A DNA stretch of 64,000 nucleotides from Flavobacterium crocinum. GTDB lineage: Bacteria; Bacteroidota; Bacteroidia; Flavobacteriales; Flavobacteriaceae. Below, piece by piece: positions 27,039 through 36,278 of this stretch. Under the pieces are notes generated by a model. It was not told where the DNA came from and did not search any database. It worked only from the letters and a program-made list of their open reading frames with translations. The stretch lies in NCBI RefSeq assembly GCF_003122385.1, contig NZ_CP029255.1, positions 5,580,001 through 5,644,000 on the forward strand, in the 5' to 3' direction. A program made the translations under genes and the position numbers. Every line of letters starts with the position of its first letter. Position 1 is the stretch's first letter.

Positions 27039-28187
27039 TTATTTAATTATAATCTTATCATCTTTTTTCTCATAGGCATTAATAAAATTGATGTTCTTGA
27101 TTGTGGTTAATATTTCTTCGAGCTTCTGATTTTTATTCAAAACCCCATTAAATTTCACATTTCCGAGAGCAGGATCCGCAAATACAATATCTGTATCATA
27201 CCATCTTGAAAGCACTCTTGCAATATCTTTTAAAGGCATTCCTTTGAAAACAAACAATCCTTTTCTCCAGGAAATTTCATTGTAAACATCTACTTCAGAA
27301 ACGGCAATATTTCCGTTGTAATCTGTAATTCTTGACTGCTGATTTGGTGTCAGGATTTGTTTTTTACTGGAATTGCTTACCGCCACAACTCCCTGTACCA
27401 ATGTGGTGTAAATTGTAGTTTCATCTCTATAGGCTTTGATATTAAATTCTGTTCCTATTACTTCTACATTTTGTCCGTGAGTCTGGACTTTAAATCTTGA
27501 ACCTTTGTGTTTGGTGCTTGGCGACACTTCAAAATAGGCTTCTCCGTAAACCAGCTCAACTTGTCGTGTTTCGCCATCAACAAAGGCTACAGGATATTTT
27601 AATTGCGATTCAGAGTTTAACCAGACTTTGGTGCTGTCTGCTAATTGTACAAAAAACTGTCCGCCTCTTGGAATCGTTAAATAATTATTGGCAATTGCGT
27701 TTGGTTTTCCTTTGGAATTGTAAACCAGCTTTTCTCCATTACTGGAAGCATTGCCCTGAGTATATGATTTCCCTTTTTCTAAAGCCACCACAGAACCATC
27801 TTCTAAAGTTAAAGTTGCTTTGTCGCTACCAATCAAAATTTCTTTGTGGGCAACAGCCGGTGTTTCTATTTTGAGCGGATTGGTTTTATTGATGAATAAT
27901 GAAATTGAGATCAACAATAATAACGATGCCGCCATTGCCATTAATTTGAAAGTAGTTCTGGTGTAAAAAGGTTTAAGCGGAATAACTTCATTTTCATCAG
28001 ACAGAATAGCATTTTGAAGACGGGTTCTCATTTTAAGTTCCATTTCTTCTTTAGACCCCAATGCATCGTCCCATTCTTCATCAGTCTGAAAACTTTGGTA
28101 ATAATTCAATAGTTTATTATTCTCCTCGAGATTGGTATCACCGGAAAGGTATCTATTTAGCAATACTATAAAATCTTCTTTTTTCAT
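27039..28187 (-). CDS. FecR family anti-sigma factor
   Basis: A 382-residue inner-membrane regulator. The cytoplasmic N-terminus (residues 1-75, with the L-L-N-R-Y-L-S-G-D-T opening typical of Bacteroidetes FecR) is followed by one TM at about residues 78-96 (L-M-A-M-A-A-S-L-L-L-L-I-S-I-S-L-F), then the periplasmic FecR domain (N-Y-L-T-I-P-R-G-G-Q-F-F-V-Q-L-A-D-S-T-K-V-W-L-N-S, written in parts). The DUF4974-like C-terminus (G-M-P-L-K-D-I-A-R-V-L) follows. It should hold the ECF sigma factor inactive until SusC reports substrate. It lies 157 bases after the sigma gene. Confidence 0.93.
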   Translation of the reverse strand: MKKEDFIVLLNRYLSGDTNLEENNKLLNYYQSFQTDEEWDDALGSKEEMELKMRTRLQNAILSDENEVIPLKPFYTRTTFKLMAMAASLLLLISISLFINKTNPLKIETPAVAHKEILIGSDKATLTLEDGSVVALEKGKSYTQGNASSNGEKLVYNSKGKPNAIANNYLTIPRGGQFFVQLADSTKVWLNSESQLKYPVAFVDGETRQVELVYGEAYFEVSPSTKHKGSRFKVQTHGQNVEVIGTEFNIKAYRDETTIYTTLVQGVVAVSNSSKKQILTPNQQSRITDYNGNIAVSEVDVYNEISWRKGLFVFKGMPLKDIARVLSRWYDTDIVFADPALGNVKFNGVLNKNQKLEEILTTIKNINFINAYEKKDDKIIIK

Positions 28188-28344
28188 TTTTTCTTATTAT
28201 TAATTCGGGGAGTATATAAGTAAGTATCCTAAAAAGCACATACCCCCTAGTCCAAATTGTATTTTTTTTGAAATTTTTTGAAAAACAAGTAAAAAAGAAG
28301 AAAAACCACACATCACCAATCCAACCACTGCATTTTGTTATTTG

Positions 28345-28938
28345 CTAAAAGATATTTTTTGTCAACCATAAAACCATTGCCATACTCATGCTTTCGCCCA
28401 TAGACGATCTTATGGTATGAAGTGCTTTGGTTATGTGGTTTTCGACTGTTTTTGTAGAGATGTTAAGTCGTTCGGCAATTTCTTTATGACTCAGCTGTTC
28501 TTCACGGCTTAGTTTATAAACTGCCTGACATTTTTCCGGAAGTGCTTCAATTATTAAATTTAACTGTTGTACTAATTCTTCGTGCATTAACTGCGTTTCA
28601 GGAGTTGTTGCCAAGAATCGTTTTTCCAGATCGTCAAAAAGTTCGACATGAACTTTATCCTTGTTTTTTCGAAGATGATTAAAAACCTGATATCTTGCAC
28701 AGGCATACATATAACCTTTCAGTGAAATATGAATTTCAATCTTTTGACGATTGTGCCAGATGTTCATAAAGATATCCTGAATAATATCTTCGCACAATTC
28801 TTTGTCTTTAATTACATTATAGGCAGACATAAAGAGCGCCTGCCAAAATTTATTATACAATTCCGTCAAAGCAGATTCATCTCCATCACGAAGACGGTCA
28901 ATTAAAATTTGATCTTGATTTAAGATGAGATTCGACAA
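28345..28938 (-). CDS. ECF sigma factor (Bacteroidetes RpoE-type)
   Basis: A 197-residue sigma-70 family protein of the FecI-like group. Region 2 (A-L-T-E-L-Y-N-K-F-W-Q-A-L-F, D-I-I-Q-D-I-F-M-N-I-W) and region 4 (L-P-E-K-C-Q-A-V-Y-K-L-S-R-E-E-Q-L-S-H-K-E-I-A, then the recognition helix L-N-I-S-T-K-T-V-E-N-H) are both intact; region 1 and the long region 3 are absent as usual. Likely target: the susC promoter. It is the first gene of the uptake locus. The 438 bases upstream hold no gene. Confidence 0.95.
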   Translation of the reverse strand: MSNLILNQDQILIDRLRDGDESALTELYNKFWQALFMSAYNVIKDKELCEDIIQDIFMNIWHNRQKIEIHISLKGYMYACARYQVFNHLRKNKDKVHVELFDDLEKRFLATTPETQLMHEELVQQLNLIIEALPEKCQAVYKLSREEQLSHKEIAERLNISTKTVENHITKALHTIRSSMGESMSMAMVLWLTKNIF

Positions 28939-29376
28939 AAGGTTGCGGATTTAGGAAATTGAATAATTCGCAACAAACATAATAAATTTACCTAATAATC
29001 CTAATTTGTTCTCGACAACACAGTTTTATATTCAGAATAACTCTTAATTCCAAAATTCCTTAAATCTTAAAAATTTCTTAATTTATAGCGGGAAATATTT
29101 TCATTTTTTCAGATTAAATGAATTCTTTAATTAAAATAAAATGAATTTTTCAAAACCCGGAATTCAATTATCTGTTAAGTTAAAATTGTATTTTTATTAA
29201 ATTAAAAAAAAATGACGTAGCCAATTTCTTTAAATCTGAAATTGAAACTCTTAATCGTGTTTTCAAATTAAAAACACCTTTCCGATTAAGGAATAAAAAA
29301 AACCGCTTCGGAGTAACCTTAAAGCAGTTTATTTTAATTATTTCATCGAAGCATCAACTAAATCGCTATGTCGTTT
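28939..29376. other. Intergenic region, no gene seen
   Basis: AT-rich DNA upstream of the sigma gene. A weak hairpin-like stretch at about 29297-29332 (CCGCTT ... AAGCAG) follows the L,D-transpeptidase gene and may be its terminator. Nothing else was recognised. Confidence 0.4.
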
Positions 29377-29946
29377 TTAATAATACACATTTAGAATAAT
29401 AGATGATTTCGAACTATCAATTATTTTTTCAAGCCTCTTAAAAAACACTTCATTCACCATTGGACAGCCATGACTAAGAGCAATATAATAATCCTGCTCA
29501 TTTTCAGGCACTGCCGAATACGAATGCAATACAATCATTCTTTTTACTGCATTATTGTTTGTTTGATCTAAGCCTTTTAAAATATACGATTTTCCGATGG
29601 CATAACGTCCTAATGATGTACAGTTCGAATTGGGTTCGTTGCTAAATTTTAGTTCTCCCCTAACATCCGTTTCAGAACCGGAACCGTTTGCAACTAGACC
29701 TTCATCAATTATTTTATTATTTTCCAGGTCATAAACAAAGAATCTGTTTTTACCTGATTTGATTCTCATATCCATAAAAAAGGCAATTTTTGAGTTATAA
29801 GAACCGGATGCAATCATAGACTTTACTGCTTCAATCTGTTGACTAAAACGTTCTGTTTCTAAATCTGTAAAAGTTTTATTCCCGTCATGTTTATTGTTAC
29901 CCAAAACACAAGTGGTTACAAAGAATATAAATTTTAGAATTTTCAT
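29377..29946 (-). CDS. Murein L,D-transpeptidase catalytic domain protein (YkuD_2-like)
   Basis: About 189 residues from the ATG at 29946, which begins the hydrophobic segment M-K-I-L-K-F-I-F-F-V-T-T-C-V; 12 more polar residues are possible upstream. The catalytic block is A-L-S-H-G-C-P-M-V near residue 165, with the Cys nucleophile, and an upstream I-V-L-H-S-Y-S supplies the His. G-S-G-S-E-T-D and L-G-R-Y-A-I-G are further marks of this family. Such proteins are envelope enzymes related to L,D-transpeptidases acting on peptidoglycan stems. It is a single gene divergent from the MocR gene. Confidence 0.83.
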   Translation of the reverse strand: MKILKFIFFVTTCVLGNNKHDGNKTFTDLETERFSQQIEAVKSMIASGSYNSKIAFFMDMRIKSGKNRFFVYDLENNKIIDEGLVANGSGSETDVRGELKFSNEPNSNCTSLGRYAIGKSYILKGLDQTNNNAVKRMIVLHSYSAVPENEQDYYIALSHGCPMVNEVFFKRLEKIIDSSKSSIILNVYY

Positions 29947-30153
29947 AAAGCTGTTTTTAGAATTTAAAATCTTTAAAATCATCTATTTAACAATGCAAAA
30001 TTAAATCTGATTTCTTTATGAAATATTTCATAAAAGTCTAAAAAACAATAAAATAAGATTTATTTTTCGTGAGTAGAATATTGGTTTTTCATTTAAAAAA
30101 ATTAAATTTGGACTACCAAAGAAATATTCAAAAAACACAAACAACCAGTCCAG

Positions 30154-31566
30154 ATGCTTCGCCCGTGGCCATTAGAAATTCAGCTTGACAAAAAATCAGA
30201 TAAAGCGATTTACCTTCAAATTGCCGATGCTGTAATTGATGCCGTAAAAACAGGTAAATTAATTGGCGGAAACGCGCTTCCGGGAAGCAGACAGCTTGCC
30301 GAATTATTAAAAGTAAACCGAAATACTGTAGTGGAAGCTTTGGATGTTTTAATTGCTGAAGGCTGGTTGATTTCAGTTGATCGAAAAGGTACTTTTGTGA
30401 CACATTCGCTTCCGCAGTTTTCTACAGTTTCAGAAGATAAACAGGAATCGAAAACCATTATCGAAGAACCTAAAAGTTATTTGACTTTTGATGACGGACT
30501 TCCCGACAGCCGATTGGCACCAATGAATGATTTGGCAAGAGCCTACAGAGAATTATTCAGCCGAAAATCACGCTGGCAGATTATGGGCTACAGCAGTGAA
30601 TTAGGAAATCCCGAATTCAGAAAAGCGATTGCCCAAATGCTGAATTTTAAACGAGGCATGAGCATTTCTCACGATCAAATCTGTATTACGCGCGGCAGCC
30701 AGATGGCTATGTATCTTGCTTCGCATTGCATTTTAAAATCGGGAGATTTTGTGTTAGTTGAAAATCCTGGCTACAAACCTGCTTGGGAAACTTTTGAAAA
30801 TGCTGGGGCAAAACTACTTCCAGTAGACTTAGAGGCTGACGGATTAAATATCAATCAGGTTGAAGAATATCTGCGAAAGCATCAAAACATAAAAGCGATT
30901 TATGTAACACCTCATCATCAGTTTCCTACTACCGTGACTTTATCTTTAGGAAAGAGGTTAAGGTTGATCGAATTATCCAATCAATATGGTTTTACAATTA
31001 TTGAAGACGATTATGATAATGAGTTTCATTTTGGCCAGCGTCCTATTTTACCTCTTTCCAGTTATTCAGCTCTGCAAAACTATATTTACATTGGAACTTT
31101 CAGTAAAATTGTGGCGCCGGCGCTTCGTATTGGTTATCTGGCAAGCTCTTCTGAAAATATTCAAAAAATAGCCAGACACAGAAAAATTATTGATGTTCAG
31201 GGTGATAATATAATGGAAGAAGCGGTTTTAAACCTCATCAATGAAGGAAAAATAAAACGTCATCTTAAAAAAGCTAATCTGGTTTACAAAAGCAAAAGAG
31301 ATTATTTTGAAAATCTTTTAATCCAATATCTTAGTGATAAAGTTACTTTCTCCAAACCCGAAGGCGGACTCGCTTTTTGGATTGTTCTCAACTCTAAAAT
31401 CGATGTTTTACAGGTTCATGAAAAACTAAAATCGCAGGGAATTCAGATTATGAATCCGGAAAGATTTAGCTTTAACGAAACTATAAAAGGATTTCGGCTA
31501 GGATATGCTTCTCTTTCAGAAAAACAAATGGAAGAAGGTATTAAGGCGCTTGCTAAGCTTTTATAA
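30154..31566 (+). CDS. MocR/PdxR-type GntR-aminotransferase regulator
   Basis: A 470-residue fusion of an N-terminal GntR winged helix (residues about 15-80: Y-L-Q-I-A-D-A-V, L-P-G-S-R-Q-L-A-E-L-L-K-V-N-R-N-T-V) and a class-I aminotransferase-like domain. The PLP Lys lies in Y-I-G-T-F-S-K-I-V-A-P-A-L-R-I-G-Y and the PLP-holding Asp in I-I-E-D-D-Y-D-N-E-F. MocR proteins sense PLP or an amino acid and control vitamin B6 or amino-acid genes. The PLP-binding YggS pseudogene lies 0.5 kb downstream, but no pdxST genes are in view. Start chosen at the only Met ahead of the HTH. Confidence 0.93.
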   Translation: MLRPWPLEIQLDKKSDKAIYLQIADAVIDAVKTGKLIGGNALPGSRQLAELLKVNRNTVVEALDVLIAEGWLISVDRKGTFVTHSLPQFSTVSEDKQESKTIIEEPKSYLTFDDGLPDSRLAPMNDLARAYRELFSRKSRWQIMGYSSELGNPEFRKAIAQMLNFKRGMSISHDQICITRGSQMAMYLASHCILKSGDFVLVENPGYKPAWETFENAGAKLLPVDLEADGLNINQVEEYLRKHQNIKAIYVTPHHQFPTTVTLSLGKRLRLIELSNQYGFTIIEDDYDNEFHFGQRPILPLSSYSALQNYIYIGTFSKIVAPALRIGYLASSSENIQKIARHRKIIDVQGDNIMEEAVLNLINEGKIKRHLKKANLVYKSKRDYFENLLIQYLSDKVTFSKPEGGLAFWIVLNSKIDVLQVHEKLKSQGIQIMNPERFSFNETIKGFRLGYASLSEKQMEEGIKALAKLL

Positions 31567-31574
31567 AAAACATT

Positions 31575-31715
31575 TTTAAACACATAGAAACATAGTTTTT
31601 GATGCTGTTGAAAGGCGTTTCACTTGCAATAAAACACACAGTCTATGTGCTTTATTAGTTACCTTTTTTCAACCTTTTTAGATAAAGTATTGATCTATGA
31701 TTCTATGTGTTTAAA
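31575..31715. repeat. MITE-like palindromic repeat, copy 1
   Basis: About 141 bases bounded by inverted ends (TTTAAACACATAGAAACATAG matched by its complement, 20 of 21 identical when written in two parts). It has no gene inside and shares an AGGCGTTTCACT block with the copy at 53101-53242, which has nearly the same length and the same ends. Confidence 0.7.
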
Positions 31716-31721
31716 TCAAAT

Positions 31722-31985
31722 TTAATTACAGTTTTCCATTTCAATAATAGAAAACCCATTTTCTCGAATTTGGTTTTCAACCTCAATCGGTGCTTTATCA
31801 ATGTGGCAGAAACGGCATTCTTTAGACGATAAAGTCTGTCCTTCCTGTGCTACACTTTTTAGGTATTTTTTTCCGTATTCGTACACTTGATTGGCATCAT
31901 TCAGATTTTCATCTACCAAAATATCAAAGTGCATTATTTTTCCGTCTTTACGGGTTACATAAGTATCCCAAACCGCTATTTTCAT
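31722..31985 (-). CDS. DUF2024 family protein
   Basis: An 87-residue cytoplasmic protein that fits DUF2024 over its length: M-K-I-A-V-W-D-T-Y-V-T-R-K-D-G, then M-H-F-D-I-L-V, Y-G-K-K-Y-L and C-R-F-C-H-I with two Cys spaced C-x-x-C. No function is known for this family. It lies between the MocR gene and yggS on the opposite strand and is probably a single-gene unit. Confidence 0.85.
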   Translation of the reverse strand: MKIAVWDTYVTRKDGKIMHFDILVDENLNDANQVYEYGKKYLKSVAQEGQTLSSKECRFCHIDKAPIEVENQIRENGFSIIEMENCN

Positions 31986-32118
31986 CTTTTTTTAAGGTTC
32001 TAAGTTTTTTACTCTGCAAATTTAGATTGGTTTTGAAAGTGCTAAATCATCCAGTTTTTTCATTTTTTGAAAGATACTGGTCCAGTACAATTCTGAAGGT
32101 TAGAACTAATTTTACAGC

Positions 32119-32850
32119 ATGAGAAACGAAATCATTTTTAATCTTCTAAAGGTGCATCAGCGCATCGAAAATGCTTGTAAAGCTTCGGGACGAAATCCTG
32201 CTGATGTTCAGCTTTTACTGGCTACTAAAACCGTTCCCGCAGATCGAATCAGAATTGCCATTGAAGCGGGAGAAACTTTAATGGGCGAAAACAAAATGCA
32301 GGAATTACGGGATAAAGATGCTGAGTTGAAAAATCTTCCAGTTGAACGCCATTTTATTGGACATCTTCAGACGAATAAAGTAAAAGATATTTTGAAATAT
32401 GCGAGCTGTATTCAGTCACTTGATCGTTTGAATCTGGCCGATGAACTGCACAAACAGCTTCTAAATCAAAACAGAAAACTGGATGTTTTTGTTCAGGTTA
32501 ATACTTCTTATGAAGAAAGCAAATTTGGTTTAGCACCCGAAAGTGTTCTGGATTTCATTAAACAAATACAATCGTATGAAACTTTAAATATTAAAGGTTG
32601 AATGACCATTGGTTTATTGGATGTTGAAAAAGAAAAAATGATTCCGTCCTTAAGACTTTTAAGAACGATTCGGGATGAAATTTATGCTGAAGGGATTGAA
32701 GGTTTACAAGATTTAAAACTTTCTATGGGAATGTCTCAGGATTTAGAACTGGCCATTGCCGAAGGTTCAAATATGGTTAGAATTGGCACTTCAATATTCG
32801 GTAACCGCTTTCTGGGAAAAGAAATCTGGAATGAAAACATTGCCGAATAA
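32119..32850 (+). pseudogene. yggS: YggS/PLP homeostasis protein, interrupted by in-frame TGA
   Basis: Two consecutive frames in the same phase give one complete YggS-family protein of about 243 residues split by TGA at 32599-32601. The first part (160 residues) contains L-L-A-T-K-T-V with the PLP-binding Lys and F-I-G-H-L-Q-T-N-K. The second (82 residues) starts with ATG directly after the stop (M-T-I-G-L-L) and has S-M-G-M-S-Q-D-L and R-I-G-T-S-I-F-G. In relatives this junction reads K-G-L-M-T-I-G, so TGA most simply replaces a Leu TTA by one base change. The protein normally buffers free PLP. It may be a true nonsense allele, a read error, or two polypeptides made by restart at the adjacent ATG. 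Confidence 0.85.
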
Positions 32851-32975
32851 AACTTAATTTTGCCGAAAATTAAACAGCAGATTAAAGAAAGCGCGTTTGC
32901 GACTTTGACAAAGAATGGCTAACCTGAAAATGCTTAGAGAGAATCGTAAGAATAATTAAAAAAGATTTGCTTTAA

Positions 32976-33071
32976 AATCTTTGCGTCTTAGCCACTTTGC
33001 GTGCAAATTTCTTGTTGCTTGAACAAAAACTTTATGTTTTAATCTCGCAAAGTCGTTAAAACGCTAAGATT
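32976..33071. repeat. Intergenic palindromic element (CTTTGCG type)
   Basis: Inverted arms of about 26 bases (AATCTTTGCGTCTTAGCC... and the complement of ...CGTTAAAACGCTAAGATT) with about five mismatches, separated by about 45 bases. It lies between yggS and the AAA gene. Such 'ACTTTGCG' repeats are frequent between flavobacterial genes. No coding content. Confidence 0.55.
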
Positions 33072-33121
33072 TTGTACTTAATTTTTAAGATAAAAAAAGA
33101 AATTAAAAAGAGTTAGATAGA

Positions 33122-33826
33122 ATGAACCTGAATGATCTTACCGTAAACGATACTGAAAAAATTGCTTTAGATGATTTATTCTTTAGCAATGAAAATAAAG
33201 CTGCTTTGTTACAGATTATCAAAGAACACCAATATATCGAAGAACTTAAAAAGTATAATCTTAAAGTTGACAATAAAATTCTATTGCACGGAAGTTCCGG
33301 CTGTGGGAAAACGACAACCGCAAAAGCAATTGCTCATACATTAAATAAAAAAATCATTATTGTCAACCTCAGCACCATAATCGATTCCAGAATTGGTGAA
33401 ACTTCTAAAAACTTAAAAGCGATTTTTGATAAAGCCATTCGCGAAAGAGCGGTTTTATTTTTAGATGAGTTTGATCAAATTGGAAAAAGCCGTGACAGCG
33501 ACGATAAAGATGTTGGAGAAATGCGCCGTTTGGTCAATACCATCATTCAGCTTTTTGATTATTTCCCTGTTGACAGTTTATTGATTTGTGCTACCAATCA
33601 TTACGAAATTATTGACAGCGCTTTGCTTCGAAGATTCCAGCTTCGCTTAAAATACGAAATGCCTGCAGACGATCAGCTGAATGTTTATTATGATAAAATT
33701 TTGAGCGGATTTCCATCAGAATATCAAAACATCCAAAGAAATTATGGCGTTTCTTATGCAGAAGCTTTGGATTACATTCATACTACAATGAAAAAGCAGA
33801 TTATTGCATCATTAGAATCCAGATAA
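33122..33826 (+). CDS. AAA family ATPase
   Basis: A 234-residue single-domain AAA protein. Walker A is H-G-S-S-G-C-G-K-T-T (about residues 55-64) and Walker B is V-L-F-L-D-E-F-D near residue 115. Sensor 1 is C-A-T-N-H-Y, and arginine fingers lie in S-A-L-L-R-R-F. The N-terminal 40 residues give no recognised domain, so the partner or substrate cannot be named. The gene stands alone. Its last 70 bases are repeated downstream in a tandem duplication that also includes the intergenic palindrome. Confidence 0.88.
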   Translation: MNLNDLTVNDTEKIALDDLFFSNENKAALLQIIKEHQYIEELKKYNLKVDNKILLHGSSGCGKTTTAKAIAHTLNKKIIIVNLSTIIDSRIGETSKNLKAIFDKAIRERAVLFLDEFDQIGKSRDSDDKDVGEMRRLVNTIIQLFDYFPVDSLLICATNHYEIIDSALLRRFQLRLKYEMPADDQLNVYYDKILSGFPSEYQNIQRNYGVSYAEALDYIHTTMKKQIIASLESR

Positions 33827-34115
33827 AAGCCGGCGCTTTTTTATTTGCCACGAATTGCACAAATCTCCACTAATTAATTTGTGAAAATTTATGCAATTTG
33901 TGGCTAAAAAATAATTACACCGTTTTTTGTTATGCAGAAGCTTTGGATTATATACATACCACAATGAAAAAGCAGATTATTGCATCATTAGAATCCAGAT
34001 AAAAGCTGGCAGGTTTACTCCGCTTTTTTATTTACCACGAATTACAAATCTCCACTAATTAATTTGTGAAAATTTGTGCAATTCGTGGCTAAAAAATAAT
34101 TACACCGTTTTTTGT
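33755..34115 (+). repeat. Tandem duplication of AAA gene tail and spacer
   Basis: The unit at 33755-33930 (last 24 codons of the AAA gene plus spacer) is repeated at 33931-34115 with few differences: the second copy keeps A-E-A-L-D-Y-I-H-T-T-M-K, the same stop codon, and the same following spacer, but has no start. Each copy contains a small palindrome with GCCACGAATTGCA-type arms (33847-33904 and 34034-34089). A further partial spacer copy lies near 34180-34225. Confidence 0.8.
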
Positions 34116-34250
34116 TTACATATACCTATTAGGCTTTAACCAAATTTATGATTTTGGCTAAAGCCTAATTCTGTGGATAGATTTGTGAAAATTTGTGTAA
34201 TTTGTGGCTAAAAAATAATTCACATCGAAAGAACACATTTAAAATAAAAA

Positions 34251-34276
34251 ACCCGCTGTAAAGATTTACAACGGGT
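34251..34276 (-). terminator. Terminator of glycosyltransferase gene
   Basis: Stem ACCCG-TGTAAA / TTTACA-CGGGT (one interior mismatch) followed by six U on the minus strand. Confidence 0.7.
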
Positions 34277-34321
34277 CATTTTCTTGGGTGGAGTTTTATA
34301 TAGAAATATAGTGTACGAATT

Positions 34322-35767
34322 TTATAAGCCTCTTGTCAACCAGCCTTTTTTGTTTGCTGTTGCAATGGCATAAGGCGCAATCCAGAATAAACTGAAAGTA
34401 TAGAAAACACTGTAGGAATACGCCCAGAAAGATTCAGCCAAATTGTATCTTTTTGCATAGAACAACATTGAAAAGCTTGAGAAAATCAAAATGGCTAAGA
34501 ATGTCGAACTGATAAATAATATTGGGTGAACTGCAATAAAATAGAACATAAACAAGATAAAAGGATAGGTCATTGCGATTTTAAAGAACTGATTTGCAAA
34601 AAGCATCCTTGCTCCAAATTTTGATCCTTTTCTAAAATCTTTGAAAACATATTTTGCCATCATCAGGTTTTCACGAACATTACTTCTCGCCCATCTGATG
34701 AACATTTTATACAATCCTTTGTATTCTTCAGGAACGTTTGTTAAAACGACTGCATTTCTTTGAAATTTAACTTCAAAACCTTGTTTCAAAATCATATTAG
34801 TCAAAGCACGATCTTCTCCAATATCTGATGGTTCGCCCATAAAAGTCTGGTTGATCCATTCTGGAAGACAGTTGAATACGGCATCTCTTCTGTATCCTGC
34901 CAAAGCTCCCGGAGTACATAACACAGATCCTAATTCGCTTTCTGCAGAACGTTGGAATTCAAAACTCATTACAAAACTTACATTCAGCATTTTTGGTAAA
35001 ATAGCCGATTTGTTGTTTAAAACCTGAACGTTTCCTGCAACAGCACCGCAGTTTTTGTTTACCACAAACGGACTAACTAGGTTTCTTAAAGTATCTTTTT
35101 TCACAATAGAATCACTGTCAACTGTTACGAAGATTTCTCCTGTTCCCAGTTTAAAACCTCTATACAAAGCCTGACGTTTTCCTTGATTTTTTGGTTGTTG
35201 GAAAATCGTTACACGATCACCTAATTTTGCTTTTGCTTCCTGCATCCAATACCAGGTATCATCTTTACTTCCATCGTCAATCGCTAAAAGCTGTAATTTT
35301 TCTGCCGGATAATCGCTGTCTGCAAGACTTAATAAAGTATCCCAAACCAGTTTTCCTTCGTTGTAAGCCGGAACGATAATCGTACAAGTCGGCAATAAAT
35401 CGTCTGATACAGACTCGATTGGTTTGTATCTTAAATACAAATAAGAGCTGTAAAGGAAAACTCCTGTTTGATAAAAGAATAAAATAGTCGTGATAATTAA
35501 AAATGGTAATCCCCAAGTAGATGCGATTCTTTCAAAATGAAATTGTTCGAAATCATCTTGTAATAGATATACCGCATATACTCCTGCCAGCATTAGGACA
35601 AAAGTCCCAATAAGAACGGCTAATCCAAACGGACTTGTTGGTCTTTCTACGTGTATTTTTGTTGATTTTTCTTTAGTTCCAAAAATAGAACTGTTTACTG
35701 ATTTTCCGCTGATAGCTGTACTACCGTTCGAATAAAATTGTTCTGAGATAAATGTTTCGCTTTCCAT
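34322..35767 (-). CDS. Processive family 2 glycosyltransferase
   Basis: A 481-residue inner-membrane enzyme. Two N-terminal TM helices (residues about 48-70 and 87-110) precede the GT-A domain, and three or four TM segments follow from residue 365. Catalytic marks: I-I-V-P-A-Y-N-E-G, L-L-A-I-D-D-G-S-K-D-D-T, T-V-D-S-D-S (DxD), I-G-E-D-R-A-L-T (the base, as in E-D) and R-W-A-R-S-N in the place of Q-x-x-R-W. This is the plan of cellulose/hyaluronan/poly-GlcNAc synthases. The polymer cannot be named, because no partner genes are adjacent. About 500 bases of non-coding DNA lie upstream. Confidence 0.88.
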   Translation of the reverse strand: MESETFISEQFYSNGSTAISGKSVNSSIFGTKEKSTKIHVERPTSPFGLAVLIGTFVLMLAGVYAVYLLQDDFEQFHFERIASTWGLPFLIITTILFFYQTGVFLYSSYLYLRYKPIESVSDDLLPTCTIIVPAYNEGKLVWDTLLSLADSDYPAEKLQLLAIDDGSKDDTWYWMQEAKAKLGDRVTIFQQPKNQGKRQALYRGFKLGTGEIFVTVDSDSIVKKDTLRNLVSPFVVNKNCGAVAGNVQVLNNKSAILPKMLNVSFVMSFEFQRSAESELGSVLCTPGALAGYRRDAVFNCLPEWINQTFMGEPSDIGEDRALTNMILKQGFEVKFQRNAVVLTNVPEEYKGLYKMFIRWARSNVRENLMMAKYVFKDFRKGSKFGARMLFANQFFKIAMTYPFILFMFYFIAVHPILFISSTFLAILIFSSFSMLFYAKRYNLAESFWAYSYSVFYTFSLFWIAPYAIATANKKGWLTRGL

Positions 35768-36278
35768 GCTTATACTCCTTTTTTGATTGCTTAATTATGG
35801 GCTTTTAGTAAAATCTTTTCTTTCTGATTTATTGAAACTCGTAAAGTGAGAAACAATAAGTAAACAAACACATCAAAGATTTAGACATAAACACAATTTG
35901 CAACTGGCGTGCCAATACGGTTTAAAGCTGGTATAGAGCATTTTATAAAAAACGGACACAAAAATAGTGTGTAATTATTTTACACTTTGTGGATACAGTA
36001 AACAATAAAATGGTGTTTCTTTAGCTAAAAAAGAGCAGTGTTTAAAAGGGATTTCAAGAGATTGGGTTCTCTTTTACTGACTTATTCCATCAGCATACTG
36101 CAAGAATGTAACAAACGTATTTTTTAAAATAAAATTGTATTCAATGTAAGAAAATCTATTTTAAACGTTTAAATATTTTAATTTCAGAAAAACATTCTTC
36201 CTAAAAAAACAGGAAATCTGACCGAAAAAAGTTAAATTTATCGAAACAAATATAACCCTAAATTGAGAAAATAAGAAA
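35768..36278. other. Divergent intergenic region, no gene seen
   Basis: About 510 AT-rich bases between the glycosyltransferase and response-regulator genes. It must carry both promoters. No hairpin, repeat or confident promoter motif was found. Confidence 0.4.

Noticed and set aside
30128..30458. Minus-strand frames opposite the MocR gene
   Set aside because: Shadows of the GntR domain coding region.
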